Assembly: GCF_002902305.1 (NCBI RefSeq)
Contig: NZ_PPPX01000001.1
Span: 1 to 64,000 of the forward strand
DNA from: Staphylococcus argensis
Lineage (GTDB): Bacteria; Bacillota; Bacilli; Staphylococcales; Staphylococcaceae
DNA length: 64,000 bases
Direction: 5' to 3'
Within the stretch, counting starts at the first letter, position 1. Each line of letters opens with the position of its first letter. The notes under the pieces are model-generated. The model saw only the letters and a list, made by a program, of their open reading frames with translations, was not told the DNA's origin and did no database searches. The position numbers were made by a program, and so were the translations under genes. Below are positions 1 to 10,274 of the stretch, piece by piece.

Positions 1-51
1 GCGCCGATGGTAGTCGGACTTACGTTCCGCAAGAGTAGGACGTTGCCAGGC
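1..51 (+). rRNA. rrf: 5S ribosomal RNA, 3' end (partial)
   Basis: The window opens inside a 5S rRNA gene. The bases match the conserved staphylococcal 5S 3' half, including GCGCCGATGGTAGTCGGACT and the terminal GTTGCCAGGC. The gene is cut by the window start; the 16S and 23S genes must lie further upstream. A strong terminator follows directly, so this is the end of an rRNA operon. Confidence 0.95.
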
Positions 52-60
52 AATCATTAA

Positions 61-86
61 AAGAGACCTGATAAGGTCTCTTTTTT
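61..86 (+). terminator. rRNA operon terminator
   Basis: The hairpin AGAGACCT/AGGTCTCT with a four-base loop is followed by a T6 run, ten bases after the 5S end. A near-identical copy sits at 602-627 after the broken 5S fragment. Confidence 0.9.
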
Positions 87-87
87 C

Positions 88-480
88 GTATATATAGAGG
101 GATTGAATGAAAACGCTTGGCAGCTAAGGAAGCGCAATGAAACAACGACGGGATTTTACTACAGGTAAATGAGCAAGTTGATTTATAAGCTGACGAAAGA
201 TGTGAGCGTTTGCCAACAATCACTTGAGCCCGTAAGGGTTCTTTTTTTATAGCTTGGAAAGAGCTTAACTTCTTCTCTATGAAATCTATTCGAAGTAAAA
301 GAAAAAGGAATACAATTGCAGTAGCAATTGCATAAGTATAACTAACACACTAAAGTGTGAAGTTATGCTTTATCGACGAAACAAGCGAAAGACGTAACGA
401 GCTTACTCGAGGTAAGTGAGTAAGGAAAGAGAGCAGTTGAGAAAGATAATGACCTCTATTTACGAGAAGAGAAAGTTCCT
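88..480. other. Non-coding spacer between 5S gene and 5S remnant
   Basis: I see no credible gene here. The stretch holds a second small terminator-like hairpin (GAGCCC/GGGTTC plus T7, 224-247), a palindromic repeat (305-372), and two segments (about 100-215 and 370-455) resembling each other and the purine-rich leader found upstream of staphylococcal 16S genes. That resemblance is from memory. It may be debris of a rearranged rRNA operon. Confidence 0.5.
305..372. repeat. Palindromic repeat element, copy 1
   Basis: About 66 nt made of two hairpins: CAATTGC/GCAATTG, then a longer stem AAGTATAACT/AGTTATGCTT enclosing CACACT/AGTGTG. A second copy lies at 505-572 inside a 5S remnant. The inner stem differs between copies by a compensated pair (C-G here, T-A there), which suggests the folded form is maintained. 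Confidence 0.75.
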
Positions 481-593
481 TAGCGGCGATGGTAGCAGAC
501 TTACAAAGGTTTACAATTGCAGAGGCAATTGTATAAGTATAACTAACATACTAAAGTATGAAGTTATACTTTAAGAGTAGGAAGTTGCCAGGC
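460..593 (+). pseudogene. 5S rRNA remnant split by a palindromic repeat
   Basis: Bases 482-504 match the 5S 3' half (GGCGATGGTAGCAGACTTAC) and 573-593 match its end (AAGAGTAGGAAGTTGCCAGGC). Between them the expected 7-base loop GTTCCGC is replaced by a roughly 68-nt palindromic repeat (505-572). Similarity to 5S may extend left to about 460. The 5' half of 5S is absent, and substitutions disturb the conserved core, so a working 5S RNA is unlikely. Confidence 0.8.
505..572. repeat. Palindromic repeat element, copy 2 (inside 5S remnant)
   Basis: This is the same element as at 305-372. TACAATTGC/GCAATTGTA is a perfect palindrome here, and AAGTATAACT/AGTTATACTT encloses CATACT/AGTATG. It occupies the place of the 5S loop sequence. 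Confidence 0.75.
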
Positions 594-601
594 GATCATT
601 A

Positions 602-627
602 AAAGAGACCTGAAAAGGTCTCTTTTT
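602..627 (+). terminator. Terminator copy after 5S remnant
   Basis: AGAGACCT gaaa AGGTCTCT followed by T6; it differs from the 61-86 terminator only in the loop. It could serve transcripts entering from the rRNA operon. Confidence 0.85.
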
Positions 628-658
628 TCGTATATAAAAACCACCTCACAACTCTTCT

Positions 659-2041
659 TCAAATTACTAATGCTTCTATCAAAGCATTGGTATGTGCTTC
701 TAACTGATCAAAGGGAATACCGCCATAACCGATAATAAACTTAGGTTTAGTCTCTGTATTATCATATCGGTTAAAAGGAATAATGCGTAAGTGTTGTGCT
801 TCTGCACGTGCAATACATTCTTCTAAGCTTAAGCCATTATCAACTGTAAGGGTGAAATGCATCCCTGTTAAGGTTCCATCTACTATCAATTGATCATCAT
901 ACTGCTGAATTTGTTCTAAAATAAAGGTAAGTTTATCTTGGTAAACCTTTCTCATCTTGTTGAGGTGTCGTTCAAAGCTACCCCCTTGCATGAAATGGGC
1001 GACGATATGCTGAAGATGTACAGGTACTGTATTTCGCCCTTTATGTGGGAGTGCTTGATATCGTTCTAACAATACTTTAGGTAAGGTCATATAGGCAATA
1101 CGACAACTTGGGAACAGTGATTTAGAGAAGGTACTGAGGTATATCACCTTGTCCTTTGTGTCTAAACTTTGGAGTGCAGAGATAGGCTTTCCGAAATAAC
1201 GAAACTCGGAGTCATAATCGTCTTCAATAATATAGCGATCACCTTGTTGCTGAGCCCATTGAATTAGACGCGTGCGTTTTTTCAAATTCATCACATAGCC
1301 TGTTGGGAATTGATGTGAAGGAGTAACATAAACAATATTATTTGGGACATCGTATAAGTTGTCCATACGCATCCCAGTCGACGTCACTTCGTTCTGAATG
1401 TAAGGGATCGATTTCTTATCCAACACTTGTTTAATAGGTGGATAGCTTGGCTGTTCAATGATAAATTGCGAATCATCGAGTATGTCGGTTAATAAATTGA
1501 TAAGCTGTTCTGTGGAGGAACCAATGATGATCTGATTTGGATGGCTCGTCACTCCTCTGCTGTTAAAAATATAATGGGCGATTTGTTGACGTAAGATCCC
1601 TTCACCTTGAGGATGACCGTGATGTAAAAGTGACAGATGTGATTCATCAAAAACATCACGTGCTGCTTTACGAAATTGTTGTAATGGAAAGTATTCGGCA
1701 TCGATTTCCGATAAATTGAACTCATATTGATATTGAGTAGGGCGTTCATTCATCGTTCCACTCTCAAATTCGTCTTCATTCATAACAAAAGGAAAGTCAT
1801 CACTTGGAATCGCAGGCAATGATTCAATATCTGACACATAGAAGCCAGAACGGGGTTTCGAATAAATATAACCTTCATCTAGAAGGAATTGATACGCATG
1901 CTCAATGGTAGTATTGCTAACGGATAAATGGTGCTGCAACGCACGTTTAGAAGGAAACTTATCACCGGATTGATACTGACCTTCAATGATTTGTTGCTTT
2001 AAATCTTCGTACAGCTTGATGTAGAGTGGGGACGCTGACAT
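659..2041 (-). CDS. pdxR: MocR/GntR-family regulator PdxR
   Basis: This 460-residue protein has an N-terminal GntR-type winged helix (about residues 1-75, with QQIIEGQYQSGDKFPS and the SNTTIEHAY recognition helix) fused to a fold-type I aminotransferase-like domain (about 110-460) that binds PLP. The Schiff-base lysine region is STFSKSLFPSCR. It is divergent from pdxST, the arrangement known for PdxR, which activates PLP synthesis when PLP is scarce. The start ATG at 2041 has a GGAGG-like site (AGGAGGTCAGA). Function is inferred from architecture and position; a GabR-like specificity is less likely here. Confidence 0.9.
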   Translation of the reverse strand: MSASPLYIKLYEDLKQQIIEGQYQSGDKFPSKRALQHHLSVSNTTIEHAYQFLLDEGYIYSKPRSGFYVSDIESLPAIPSDDFPFVMNEDEFESGTMNERPTQYQYEFNLSEIDAEYFPLQQFRKAARDVFDESHLSLLHHGHPQGEGILRQQIAHYIFNSRGVTSHPNQIIIGSSTEQLINLLTDILDDSQFIIEQPSYPPIKQVLDKKSIPYIQNEVTSTGMRMDNLYDVPNNIVYVTPSHQFPTGYVMNLKKRTRLIQWAQQQGDRYIIEDDYDSEFRYFGKPISALQSLDTKDKVIYLSTFSKSLFPSCRIAYMTLPKVLLERYQALPHKGRNTVPVHLQHIVAHFMQGGSFERHLNKMRKVYQDKLTFILEQIQQYDDQLIVDGTLTGMHFTLTVDNGLSLEECIARAEAQHLRIIPFNRYDNTETKPKFIIGYGGIPFDQLEAHTNALIEALVI

Positions 2042-2075
2042 TCAATCTGACCTCCTATTTTTATCTGAAACTGTG

Positions 2076-2104
2076 TCTTTTACACTATCAGTTTATCTTT
2101 TACA
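2076..2104. promoter_or_regulatory. Candidate PdxR operator (direct repeats)
   Basis: TCTTTTACA occurs at 2076-2084 and again at 2096-2104, exactly 20 bp apart (about two helical turns), between the divergent pdxR and pdxS starts. Direct-repeat operators of this kind are known for MocR regulators; assignment to PdxR is inference. Confidence 0.55.
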
Positions 2105-2240
2105 ATAAACATAATCAAGAAATAATTTGGCTAAGGTGTGGAGAAGCACTGAGGCTAAGTCAGCTAAACGTTTAATCAAGAGAATTACATAAACGTGATC
2201 TTACTGACAACTATCATAAAGTAAAGGGGTATTTGATATT

Positions 2241-3128
2241 ATGTCTAAAGTAACAGGCTCAGAACGTGTAAAACGCGGAATGGCAGAAATGCAAAAGGGC
2301 GGCGTCATCATGGACGTTGTCAACGCAGAACAAGCTAAGATTGCTGAAGAAGCAGGTGCGGTAGCAGTTATGGCACTTGAACGTGTACCATCTGATATTC
2401 GTGCAGCTGGTGGCGTAGCACGTATGGCAAATCCTAAAATTATCGAAGAAGTAATGAATGCAGTTTCTATTCCGGTAATGGCGAAATCACGTATCGGTCA
2501 CATCACGGAAGCACGCGTCTTAGAATCAATGGGCGTGGACTATATTGATGAATCTGAAGTGTTAACTCCTGCAGATGAAGAGTTCCACTTATTAAAGGAT
2601 CAATTTACAGTACCATTTGTATGTGGTTGTCGTAACTTAGGCGAAGCAGCACGTCGTATTGGTGAAGGCGCTGCAATGTTACGTACGAAAGGTGAACCAG
2701 GTACAGGTAATATCGTTGAAGCCGTACGTCACATGCGTCAAGTGAACTCTGAAGTAAGTCGCTTAACAGTGATGAATGACGACGAAATCATGACTGAAGC
2801 GAAGAACCTTGGTGCACCATATGAAGTGTTGAAATCAATCAAAGACAATGGTCGTTTACCTGTAGTTAACTTTGCAGCAGGCGGTGTGGCTACACCTCAA
2901 GACGCTGCGTTAATGATGGAATTAGGTGCAGATGGTGTATTCGTAGGTTCAGGTATCTTTAAATCTGAAGATCCAGAGAAATTTGCTAAAGCGATTGTTC
3001 AAGCGACTACGCATTACCAAGACTACGAATTAATCGGTAAACTTGCTCAAGAGTTAGGTACTGCCATGAAAGGTATGGACATTAACGAATTGTCTCTTGA
3101 AGAACGTATGCAAGAGCGTGGTTGGTAA
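2241..3128 (+). CDS. pdxS: Pyridoxal 5'-phosphate synthase subunit PdxS
   Basis: The 295-residue (beta/alpha)8 synthase subunit makes PLP from ribose 5-phosphate, glyceraldehyde 3-phosphate and ammonia supplied by PdxT. Length and sequence are typical of the family, including [17 protein letters not shown] and the phosphate-binding FAAGGVATP and GSGIFKS segments. The catalytic lysine is in [10 protein letters not shown]. It is followed after one base by pdxT, so the two subunits are co-transcribed and probably translationally coupled. Cytosolic dodecamer with PdxT in known systems. Confidence 0.97.
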   Translation: MSKVTGSERVKRGMAEMQKGGVIMDVVNAEQAKIAEEAGAVAVMALERVPSDIRAAGGVARMANPKIIEEVMNAVSIPVMAKSRIGHITEARVLESMGVDYIDESEVLTPADEEFHLLKDQFTVPFVCGCRNLGEAARRIGEGAAMLRTKGEPGTGNIVEAVRHMRQVNSEVSRLTVMNDDEIMTEAKNLGAPYEVLKSIKDNGRLPVVNFAAGGVATPQDAALMMELGADGVFVGSGIFKSEDPEKFAKAIVQATTHYQDYELIGKLAQELGTAMKGMDINELSLEERMQERGW

Positions 3129-3129
3129 G

Positions 3130-3705
3130 ATGAAGATTGGCGTACTCGCATTACAAGGGGCTGTTCGCGAGCACCTTCGTCACATTGAGCTCAGCGGTCA
3201 CGAAGGCCTTGCGATTAAGAGAGTAGAACAACTGGAAGAGATTGACGGGCTTATCTTGCCTGGTGGCGAATCAACTACGTTACGTCGTCTCATGACGCTT
3301 TACGGCTTTGATCAAGCTCTAGCTGAGTCAAATATGCCTATCTTCGGGACTTGTGCGGGTCTCATCGTGTTAGCGAAAGACATCGTAGGTGAAGAGGGCT
3401 ATTTAAGCAAGTTAGATGTGTCAGTGGAGCGTAATTCATTTGGCCGCCAAGTGGATAGCTTTGAGTCTGAGTTGACGATTAAAGGCGTGGCAGATGACGT
3501 AGAGGGCGTATTTATTCGCGCGCCGCACATTGCTGATGTTTATGGCGATGCAGAAGTGCTTTGTGAGGTAGAAGGTAAAATTGTTGCCGTACAACAAGAC
3601 CAATATCTCGGCGTTTCATTCCATCCAGAACTTACTGATGACTATCGGGTAACAGCATATTTCATTGAGGAAATTGTAGCGAAACATCAACAAGCAACAG
3701 CCTAA
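3130..3705 (+). CDS. pdxT: PLP synthase glutaminase subunit PdxT
   Basis: Class I glutamine amidotransferase of 191 residues that feeds ammonia to PdxS. The nucleophile is Cys75 in GTCAG, PGGEST forms the oxyanion region, and FHPEL carries the catalytic His and Glu. I chose ATG 3130, which gives the usual [10 protein letters not shown] start, over an upstream start at 3097 that lies inside pdxS. The single-base gap from pdxS suggests coupled translation. A terminator follows. Confidence 0.97.
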   Translation: MKIGVLALQGAVREHLRHIELSGHEGLAIKRVEQLEEIDGLILPGGESTTLRRLMTLYGFDQALAESNMPIFGTCAGLIVLAKDIVGEEGYLSKLDVSVERNSFGRQVDSFESELTIKGVADDVEGVFIRAPHIADVYGDAEVLCEVEGKIVAVQQDQYLGVSFHPELTDDYRVTAYFIEEIVAKHQQATA

Positions 3706-3721
3706 TTAAATAGTAAATGAA

Positions 3722-3750
3722 GTCGGCACATCATGTGTCGGCTTTTTTGT
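3722..3750 (+). terminator. pdxST terminator
   Basis: GTCGGCACA tca TGTGTCGGC followed by T6, 17 bases after pdxT. The rest of the gap (3751-3970) has no gene or clear signal that I can see. Confidence 0.9.
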
Positions 3751-3970
3751 TTGATAAAAAGTCTCGCAAATAGTAAGCGGGATGCATTCTAGACGTATGT
3801 ATTCAAACTTATGAATAGCCATAGATGGTTTCAATAGAAGACATTTCCGCTTTACGCTAAAGAGGCCTACTACTACTCGGATAGCACATAAATGGCCCTA
3901 CAATCTGACCAAGTACATACGTGCCATGGCGCCTCCATCTGCCCGCATTTTAACCACCTCTAGCTAACTA

Positions 3971-4004
3971 AAAAAAGCAGAGAACCCTGATAGATTCTCT
4001 GCTT
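3971..4004 (-). terminator. nupC terminator
   Basis: Read on the minus strand, AAAGCAGAGAA/TTCTCTGCTTT ends in a T6 run just after the nupC stop. Confidence 0.85.
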
Positions 4005-4017
4005 TGAACTCTCAATA

Positions 4018-5232
4018 TTAAATGAAGAAACCGGCAATTGTCGCTGAAATAAAGGAAACGAGGGTTGCGCCGAAGAGAAGTTTCAATCCGAAACGAGCAA
4101 CCATGTCACCTTTCTCGCTATTTAACGATTTAATTGCACCTGAGATGATACCGATAGAGCTAAAGTTCGCGAATGATACTAAGAAGACGGACACGATACC
4201 GCGTGCATGTTCTGAAATACCTTTCACTTTACCTAAGTGCTCCATCGCAACAAACTCGTTGGATAGAAGTTTCGTTGCCATTACTGAACCTGCATGAACT
4301 GCGTCGTGCCAAGGTACCCCAGTAAGGAATGCGAATGGCGCAAAGACGAAACCGATGAGCGTTTGGAAGTCCCAAGAAATATGACCACCTGAAAGGAAAG
4401 TAAAGATGGCGCTGACAATTCCGTTAAGCAAAGCAATGATTGCGATATAACCGATCAACATTGCTCCGACGATGACTGCGACTTTAAATCCGTCGAGAAT
4501 ATATTCCCCCAATACCTCGAAGAATGACTGTTTCTTTACTTCACTTTCTTCAATAATCAGTTTGTCATCTTTTTCATCAATACGGTAAGGATTAATGATT
4601 GACGCAATGATAAAGCCGCCGAATAGGTTAAGTACTACAGCTGTTACGACGTAGCGTGGCTCGATTAGCGAGAAGTACGCACCAATGATTGAAGCTGAGA
4701 CGGTAGACATTGCAGAAGCGGTCAACGTGTAGAGACGTTGTTTGTTGATGTACGCCAGTTCGCGTTTTAAAGAAATAAATACCTCAGATTGACCGAGAAT
4801 GGCTGCAGCTACCGCGTTATAAGATTCTAAGCGGCCCATGCCACTGATAAATGAAATCGCTAAACCTAAGTATTTAATCACGATAGGTAAAATACGTGTG
4901 TATTGCAAGATACCAATAAGTGCAGAAATGAAGACGATCGGTAGCAATACGTTAAAGAAGAAAGGTGGATTGTGAGGATCCACATATTTAAAACCACCGA
5001 AGACGAAGTTGACACCTTCAGCTGCCTGTTTCAATAGGTAGTTAAAGCCATCCGAAATAGCACCGATCACGGCGATACCGACTTTTGTTTTTAACAAGAT
5101 AAAAGCAAAGATGAGTTGCAAGAGTATGAGCAACCCTACATAACGCCACCGAATGTTACGGCGGTCTGAGCTAAATATGTAAGCGAGTGCTAAGAAGACT
5201 AAGATCCCTATAATGCCGATAATGATATGCAT
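4018..5232 (-). CDS. nupC: Concentrative nucleoside transporter, NupC family
   Basis: The 404-residue polytopic membrane protein of the CNT family imports nucleosides with a cation. Nearly the whole chain is hydrophobic helices. The family pattern is visible in the C-terminal half (GVPWHDAVHAGSVMATKLLSNE followed by SFANFSSIGIISGAI), which holds the nucleoside-binding motifs. It lies alone on the minus strand between pdxT and ctsR, as I recall for other staphylococci. A terminator follows at 3971-4004. Exact substrate range cannot be read from sequence. Confidence 0.92.
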   Translation of the reverse strand: MHIIIGIIGILVFLALAYIFSSDRRNIRWRYVGLLILLQLIFAFILLKTKVGIAVIGAISDGFNYLLKQAAEGVNFVFGGFKYVDPHNPPFFFNVLLPIVFISALIGILQYTRILPIVIKYLGLAISFISGMGRLESYNAVAAAILGQSEVFISLKRELAYINKQRLYTLTASAMSTVSASIIGAYFSLIEPRYVVTAVVLNLFGGFIIASIINPYRIDEKDDKLIIEESEVKKQSFFEVLGEYILDGFKVAVIVGAMLIGYIAIIALLNGIVSAIFTFLSGGHISWDFQTLIGFVFAPFAFLTGVPWHDAVHAGSVMATKLLSNEFVAMEHLGKVKGISEHARGIVSVFLVSFANFSSIGIISGAIKSLNSEKGDMVARFGLKLLFGATLVSFISATIAGFFI

Positions 5233-5328
5233 CGTAATTATTCATCCCTTTTAAAATTTTTCATACTCTATCATACAATAAAACGCTCCGATTCAACATC
5301 CATATTCAAGAAAAATTTAAATCATATT

Positions 5329-5378
5329 GGTTGAAAAAGGTCAAAGTTGGTCATATAATATAGTCAAAGAAGGTCAAA
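5329..5378 (+). promoter_or_regulatory. ctsR promoter flanked by two CtsR boxes
   Basis: The promoter is TTGAAA (5331-5336), a 17-bp spacer, and TATAAT (5354-5359). One CtsR-type heptad pair (GGTTGAAAAAGGTCAAA, 5329-5345) covers the -35 and a better match to the consensus (AGTCAAAGAAGGTCAAA, 5362-5378) lies just after the -10. CtsR binding would block polymerase, giving autoregulation relieved by heat or protein stress. Confidence 0.9.
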
Positions 5379-5392
5379 AAGAGGTGATAATC

Positions 5393-5854
5393 ATGCACAA
5401 TATGTCCGACATCATAGAACAATACATTAAGCGCTTATTTGAAGACACCAATGAAGACGTTGTTGAAATTCAACGTGCAACGATAGCACAGCGTTTTGAT
5501 TGTGTACCTTCGCAACTCAACTATGTAATTAAGACAAGATTTACTAACGAACATGGTTATGAAATAGAAAGTAAACGTGGTGGTGGTGGTTATATTCGCA
5601 TCACCAAAGTAGAAACGAAAGATGCTACAGGTTATATCAACCACTTACTCACGTTGATAGGCCCATCTATTTCACAACAACAAGCGTATTACATTATAGA
5701 TGGCTTGTTGGAAAAAGGTCATATTACAGAACGAGAATCCAAGATGATACACGCCATAGTAGATAGAGAAACATTGCAAATGGACGTGATGTCTCGCGAT
5801 ATCGTTCGTGCGAATATACTCAAACGGCTATTGCCTGTCATCAACTACTACTAA
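5393..5854 (+). CDS. ctsR: Class III stress-gene repressor CtsR
   Basis: 153-residue repressor of clp genes. The N-terminal winged HTH contains the glycine-rich wing GGGGYIRI that reads the heptad operator; the C-terminal part mediates dimerisation. Arginine phosphorylation by McsB is known to inactivate or mark CtsR for ClpCP degradation. I chose ATG 5393 ([12 protein letters not shown]) over 5327 because it has a GAGGTG site and matches family length, whereas 5327 falls in the operator. First gene of ctsR-mcsA-mcsB-clpC. Confidence 0.97.
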   Translation: MHNMSDIIEQYIKRLFEDTNEDVVEIQRATIAQRFDCVPSQLNYVIKTRFTNEHGYEIESKRGGGGYIRITKVETKDATGYINHLLTLIGPSISQQQAYYIIDGLLEKGHITERESKMIHAIVDRETLQMDVMSRDIVRANILKRLLPVINYY

Positions 5855-5870
5855 AGTGAGGTGTTAAACA

Positions 5871-6419
5871 GTGCTCTGTGAGAATTGCCATTTAAACGAG
5901 GCTGAAGTCAAAGTCGCAGTTAAGGGACACAATGGTACAGAAGAAAGATGGGTTTGCGTCACTTGTGCACAGGGTGGTAATCCATGGACGGAATCACAAC
6001 AAGTACATCAAGATGATATCGAAGGCGCCTTTGTTGTTAAACAAATTCTACAACATTTGGCAGCAAAGCATGGTATTAACTTTGAAGAGCTGACGAAGAA
6101 AGAGGAGAAACACTGTCCGGGTTGTCACATGACTTTAAATGACATTGCACATGTAGGTAAACTAGGCTGTCCTGAATGCTATGCGACGTTTAAAGAGGAC
6201 ATCATCGATATCGTGCGCCGCGTTCAAGGCGGTCAATTTGAGCATATCGGTAAGACACCTCATTCCTCATATAAAAAGCTTGCATTGAAGAAACAAATCG
6301 AAGAGAAGACATCTTATCTCAACCAACTCGTTGAAGAACAAGCTTTTGAACAAGCAGCAGTAGTCAGAGATGAAATTAAAGCGTTGAAAGAAAGCGGGGA
6401 GGTGGATGAACATGAGTGA
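5871..6419 (+). CDS. mcsA: McsA, zinc-binding activator of McsB
   Basis: 182 residues starting with GTG. Two pairs of CxxC motifs are visible (CENC, CVTC, CPGC, CPEC), typical zinc-binding sites, and the C-terminal coiled segment resembles a UVR domain. McsA activates the arginine kinase McsB and senses thiol stress in known staphylococcal and Bacillus systems. It overlaps the start of mcsB slightly, so translation is probably coupled. Confidence 0.95.
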   Translation: MLCENCHLNEAEVKVAVKGHNGTEERWVCVTCAQGGNPWTESQQVHQDDIEGAFVVKQILQHLAAKHGINFEELTKKEEKHCPGCHMTLNDIAHVGKLGCPECYATFKEDIIDIVRRVQGGQFEHIGKTPHSSYKKLALKKQIEEKTSYLNQLVEEQAFEQAAVVRDEIKALKESGEVDEHE

Positions 6420-7422
6420 TGCAGAACATCGTTCATATTCCAATAATTGGGTTGACAACGATGACTTAAGTCCTGTTGTGATGTCTTCAAGAATTCGCTT
6501 AGCTCGAAATTTAGAGAATTACGTCCATCCCCTGATGTTTCCTTCCGAACATGAAGGACACCGAGTGATCAACGAAGTACAAGACGCTTTACCTGATTTA
6601 GAACTGAAGCGTTTAGATACGATGGATCAACAAAGTAAACATCAGCTTGTAGCAAAGCATTTAATCAGTCCTGACTTGATTAAACGACCTGCTTCAGGTG
6701 TGATGTTGAATGAAGACGAATCGTTAAGTATTATGTTGAACGAAGAAGACCACATCCGTATTCAAGCCATGGGCACCGATTTAAAGTTGACGGAACTGTT
6801 TGAGCAAGCATCCAAAGTAGATGATCAACTTGATGAAGCCTTAGATATTAGTTACGATGAACAACTTGGTTATTTAACGACGTGTCCAACCAATATAGGT
6901 ACAGGTATGCGAGCAAGTGTGATGCTTCACTTACCAGGCTTGTCTATAATGAAACGTATGAATCGTATTGCTCAAACGATTAACCGCTTTGGTTTTACCA
7001 TTCGTGGTATCTACGGTGAAGGTTCTCAAGTCTTCGGACACATTTACCAAGTTTCAAATCAGCTCACATTAGGTAGAACAGAAGAGGACATCATCGAAAG
7101 TCTTACAGAAGTGGTTCAACAAATTATTAACGAAGAATTACAAATACGAGAACGCCTCGATCGACACAATCACGTTGAGACGAAAGACCGTGTGTATCGC
7201 TCGTTAGGTATTCTCCAATATAGTAGATTGATTTCGATGGAGGAAGCCTCCTATCGATTGAGTGAAGTGAAATTAGGTATTGATTTAGGCTACATTGATA
7301 TGCCAGAGTTTAATTTCAATACGTTAATGACAGAAATACAATCGCCTTTCTTAATTGATGAGAATGATGAGAAGTCAATTAATGAAATGCGTGCAGATAG
7401 ATTGAGAAAATATTTACAATAG
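6412..7422 (+). CDS. mcsB: Protein arginine kinase McsB
   Basis: 336-residue member of the phosphagen kinase family that phosphorylates arginines on proteins, marking them for ClpCP. Phosphagen-kinase signatures include [10 protein letters not shown] for nucleotide binding and [12 protein letters not shown] at the active site. ATG 6412 is preferred over ATG 6406 because the GGAGGTG site (6398-6404) is too close to the latter. It overlaps mcsA and is followed after 11 bases by clpC. Confidence 0.96.
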   Translation: MSDAEHRSYSNNWVDNDDLSPVVMSSRIRLARNLENYVHPLMFPSEHEGHRVINEVQDALPDLELKRLDTMDQQSKHQLVAKHLISPDLIKRPASGVMLNEDESLSIMLNEEDHIRIQAMGTDLKLTELFEQASKVDDQLDEALDISYDEQLGYLTTCPTNIGTGMRASVMLHLPGLSIMKRMNRIAQTINRFGFTIRGIYGEGSQVFGHIYQVSNQLTLGRTEEDIIESLTEVVQQIINEELQIRERLDRHNHVETKDRVYRSLGILQYSRLISMEEASYRLSEVKLGIDLGYIDMPEFNFNTLMTEIQSPFLIDENDEKSINEMRADRLRKYLQ

Positions 7423-7433
7423 GAGGTCAAGCT

Positions 7434-9917
7434 ATGCTATTTGGTAGATTGACAGAACGTGCGCAGCGTGTACTCGCACATGCTCAAGAAGAAGCGATTC
7501 GCTTAAACCATTCTAATATCGGTACTGAGCACTTACTATTAGGTCTCATGAGAGAGCCTGAAGGTATTGCAGCTAAAGTGCTCGAGTCATTCGGTATTAC
7601 GGAAGATAAAGTAATTGAAGAAGTGGAGAAGTTAATCGGTCATGGCCAAGAACAAATGGGTGCGTTGCATTACACACCTAGAGCGAAGAAGGTCATCGAA
7701 CTCTCTATGGATGAAGCACGTAAATTACACCACAACTTTGTCGGTACAGAACATATCCTTCTCGGTTTAATCCGTGAGAACGAAGGCGTGGCTGCACGTG
7801 TCTTTGCCAACCTAGACCTTAATATTACGAAAGCGCGCGCTCAAGTGGTTAAAGCGCTTGGCAGTCCTGATACAGGTAATAAAAACACACAAGCGAACAA
7901 ATCAAATAACACACCTACACTCGACAGCTTAGCACGTGACTTAACTGTCATTGCAAAAGATGGCACACTCGACCCAGTCATTGGTCGTAACCAAGAAATT
8001 ACTCGTGTTATTGAAGTATTGAGTCGTCGCACTAAGAATAATCCAGTGCTCATCGGTGAACCTGGTGTAGGTAAGACTGCGATTGCAGAAGGTTTAGCTC
8101 AAGCCATCGTGAATAGTGAAGTACCTGAAACGCTGAAGAATAAACGCGTGATGTCACTCGACATGGGTACCGTCGTAGCAGGTACGAAATATCGCGGTGA
8201 ATTCGAAGAGCGCTTGAAGAAAGTCATGGAAGAAATTCATCATGCAGGTAACGTCATTCTCTTCATCGATGAGTTACACACGCTCGTAGGTGCAGGCGGC
8301 GCTGAAGGTGCCATCGATGCGTCTAACATTTTAAAACCAGCTCTCGCACGTGGCGAACTACAATGTATTGGTGCGACAACGTTAGACGAATATCGTAAAA
8401 ATATTGAAAAAGACGCAGCACTCGAACGTCGTTTCCAACCCATCCAAGTTGATGAACCGACTGTCGACGACACTGTAGAAATCTTAAAAGGATTACGCGA
8501 TCGCTACGAAGCACATCACCGTATCAACATTTCTGATGAAGCGTTAGAAGCGGCAGTGAAACTCAGCAATCGCTACGTCTCAGATCGTTTCTTACCAGAC
8601 AAAGCCATCGACTTAATCGACGAAGCAAGTTCTAAAGTAAGACTTAAAAGTCATACAACACCACCAGATTTAAAAGAAATCGAACAAAAAATTGAACAAG
8701 TGAAAAACGAAAAAGATGCTGCTGTTCACGCACAAGAATTCGAAAATGCAGCAAACCTTCGTGACAAACAAACGAAATTAGAAAAACAATACGAAGAAGC
8801 TAACAACAAATGGAAAAATGCCCAAAACGGCGACAACACTTCACTTTCTGAAGAAGACATTGCTGAAGTGATCGCAGGATGGACAGGCATTCCATTAACT
8901 AAGATTAACGAAACTGAATCTGAACGCTTACTCAACCTTGAAGATACGTTACACAAACGTGTCATCGGTCAGAAAGAAGCGGTGGACTCTATTAGTAAAG
9001 CTGTGCGCCGTGCACGTGCTGGATTGAAAGATCCTAAACGTCCAATCGGTAGCTTTATCTTCTTAGGTCCTACAGGTGTAGGTAAGACTGAGCTCGCTCG
9101 CGCCTTAGCTGAATCTATGTTTGGCGAAGAAGATGCGATGATTCGCGTTGACATGAGTGAGTTTATGGAGAAACATGCTGTGAGTCGTTTAGTCGGAGCA
9201 CCTCCAGGCTATGTAGGTCACGATGACGGTGGTCAGTTGACTGAGAAAGTAAGACGTAAACCTTACTCAGTTATTCTCTTTGACGAAGTTGAAAAAGCGC
9301 ATCCAGATGTCTTCAATATCTTATTACAAGTTCTTGATGATGGTCACTTAACAGATACGAAAGGTCGCACAGTCGACTTCCGTAACACAGTGATTATTAT
9401 GACATCTAACGTAGGTGCTCAAGAGCTTCAAGATCAACGTTTTGCAGGCTTCGGTGGAGCTTCAGAAAGCAACGATTACGAAACAATCCGTAAGACAATG
9501 ATGAAAGAACTTAAAAATGCTTTCCGCCCAGAATTCTTAAACCGTGTGGATGACATCATCGTCTTCCATAAACTTTCTCAAGAAGAATTGAAAGAAATCG
9601 TGACAATGATGGTAAACAAACTTACTGATCGTCTCGCTGAACAAGATATTGTTATTAAAGTCACAGATGCAGCGAAAGCGAAGATTGCTGAAGAAGGATA
9701 CGACCCTGAATACGGTGCTAGACCGTTAATCCGTGCAATTCAAAAGACAGTGGAAGACAACTTAAGTGAACTTATCCTTGCAGGTAATCAACTCGAAGGT
9801 AAAGATGTCATCATCGACCATGACGGTAATGAGTTTAAATATAATATTGAAGAACGCAAAGAAGAAGAACAAGATAACGCATCAGAAGATGATGATAAAG
9901 AAACAACTGAATCATAG
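7434..9917 (+). CDS. clpC: ATP-dependent Clp protease ATPase ClpC
   Basis: 827-residue Hsp100 unfoldase that delivers substrates to ClpP. It has a double Clp-N domain (about 1-145), an AAA module with Walker A GEPGVGKT at 208-215, a coiled middle domain with a UVR-like segment (about 410-470), and a second AAA module with GPTGVGKT at 545-552. The C-terminal tail is acidic. Last gene of the CtsR operon, with AGGAGG before ATG 7434 and a terminator after. Confidence 0.98.
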   Translation: MLFGRLTERAQRVLAHAQEEAIRLNHSNIGTEHLLLGLMREPEGIAAKVLESFGITEDKVIEEVEKLIGHGQEQMGALHYTPRAKKVIELSMDEARKLHHNFVGTEHILLGLIRENEGVAARVFANLDLNITKARAQVVKALGSPDTGNKNTQANKSNNTPTLDSLARDLTVIAKDGTLDPVIGRNQEITRVIEVLSRRTKNNPVLIGEPGVGKTAIAEGLAQAIVNSEVPETLKNKRVMSLDMGTVVAGTKYRGEFEERLKKVMEEIHHAGNVILFIDELHTLVGAGGAEGAIDASNILKPALARGELQCIGATTLDEYRKNIEKDAALERRFQPIQVDEPTVDDTVEILKGLRDRYEAHHRINISDEALEAAVKLSNRYVSDRFLPDKAIDLIDEASSKVRLKSHTTPPDLKEIEQKIEQVKNEKDAAVHAQEFENAANLRDKQTKLEKQYEEANNKWKNAQNGDNTSLSEEDIAEVIAGWTGIPLTKINETESERLLNLEDTLHKRVIGQKEAVDSISKAVRRARAGLKDPKRPIGSFIFLGPTGVGKTELARALAESMFGEEDAMIRVDMSEFMEKHAVSRLVGAPPGYVGHDDGGQLTEKVRRKPYSVILFDEVEKAHPDVFNILLQVLDDGHLTDTKGRTVDFRNTVIIMTSNVGAQELQDQRFAGFGGASESNDYETIRKTMMKELKNAFRPEFLNRVDDIIVFHKLSQEELKEIVTMMVNKLTDRLAEQDIVIKVTDAAKAKIAEEGYDPEYGARPLIRAIQKTVEDNLSELILAGNQLEGKDVIIDHDGNEFKYNIEERKEEEQDNASEDDDKETTES

Positions 9918-9998
9918 AAACAAGCTTCTTTATGCGACGTAGAGCAACACCATGAAACAACGAGAAGTATGAGATAAACATCTTAATATCATATGTCA

Positions 9999-10037
9999 CG
10001 GCAATTTCTACCAGCTAAGTAGAAATTGCCGTTTTTT
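9999..10037 (+). terminator. clpC operon terminator
   Basis: CGGCAATTTCTAC/GTAGAAATTGCCG hairpin followed by T6, 82 bases after clpC. Confidence 0.9.
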
Positions 10038-10214
10038 CAATAGCAGAAGTAGTATTTCTCAGAATATCGCTTCGTAGTAGCTGCTTCCAGACTCAATGGT
10101 TTATCAGCTATTGACCATGTTAGTTATTCATGTGAGGAGTGAGACTACGAAATCAAATCGATTTCTGTCATGCTCCCAACTTCACTACACTTTACTAAAG
10201 CTATCGCGCTCTAT

Positions 10215-10243
10215 TTGTCTTTGACAGGCGATGGGGTTAGAAT
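10215..10243 (+). promoter_or_regulatory. Candidate radA promoter
   Basis: TTGTCT, a 17-bp spacer and TAGAAT lie 32 bases upstream of the radA start. The overlapping TTGACA (10221) with TAGATT at 16 bp is an alternative reading. The rest of 10038-10214 has no gene that I can see. Confidence 0.55.
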
Positions 10244-10274
10244 AGATTTGTTACTATTTGATGGAGGTGTGACC

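Noticed and set aside
10170-10274. N-terminal extension of radA
   Set aside because: The extension overlaps the promoter, has no ribosome site and no RadA similarity; GTG 10275 is better.
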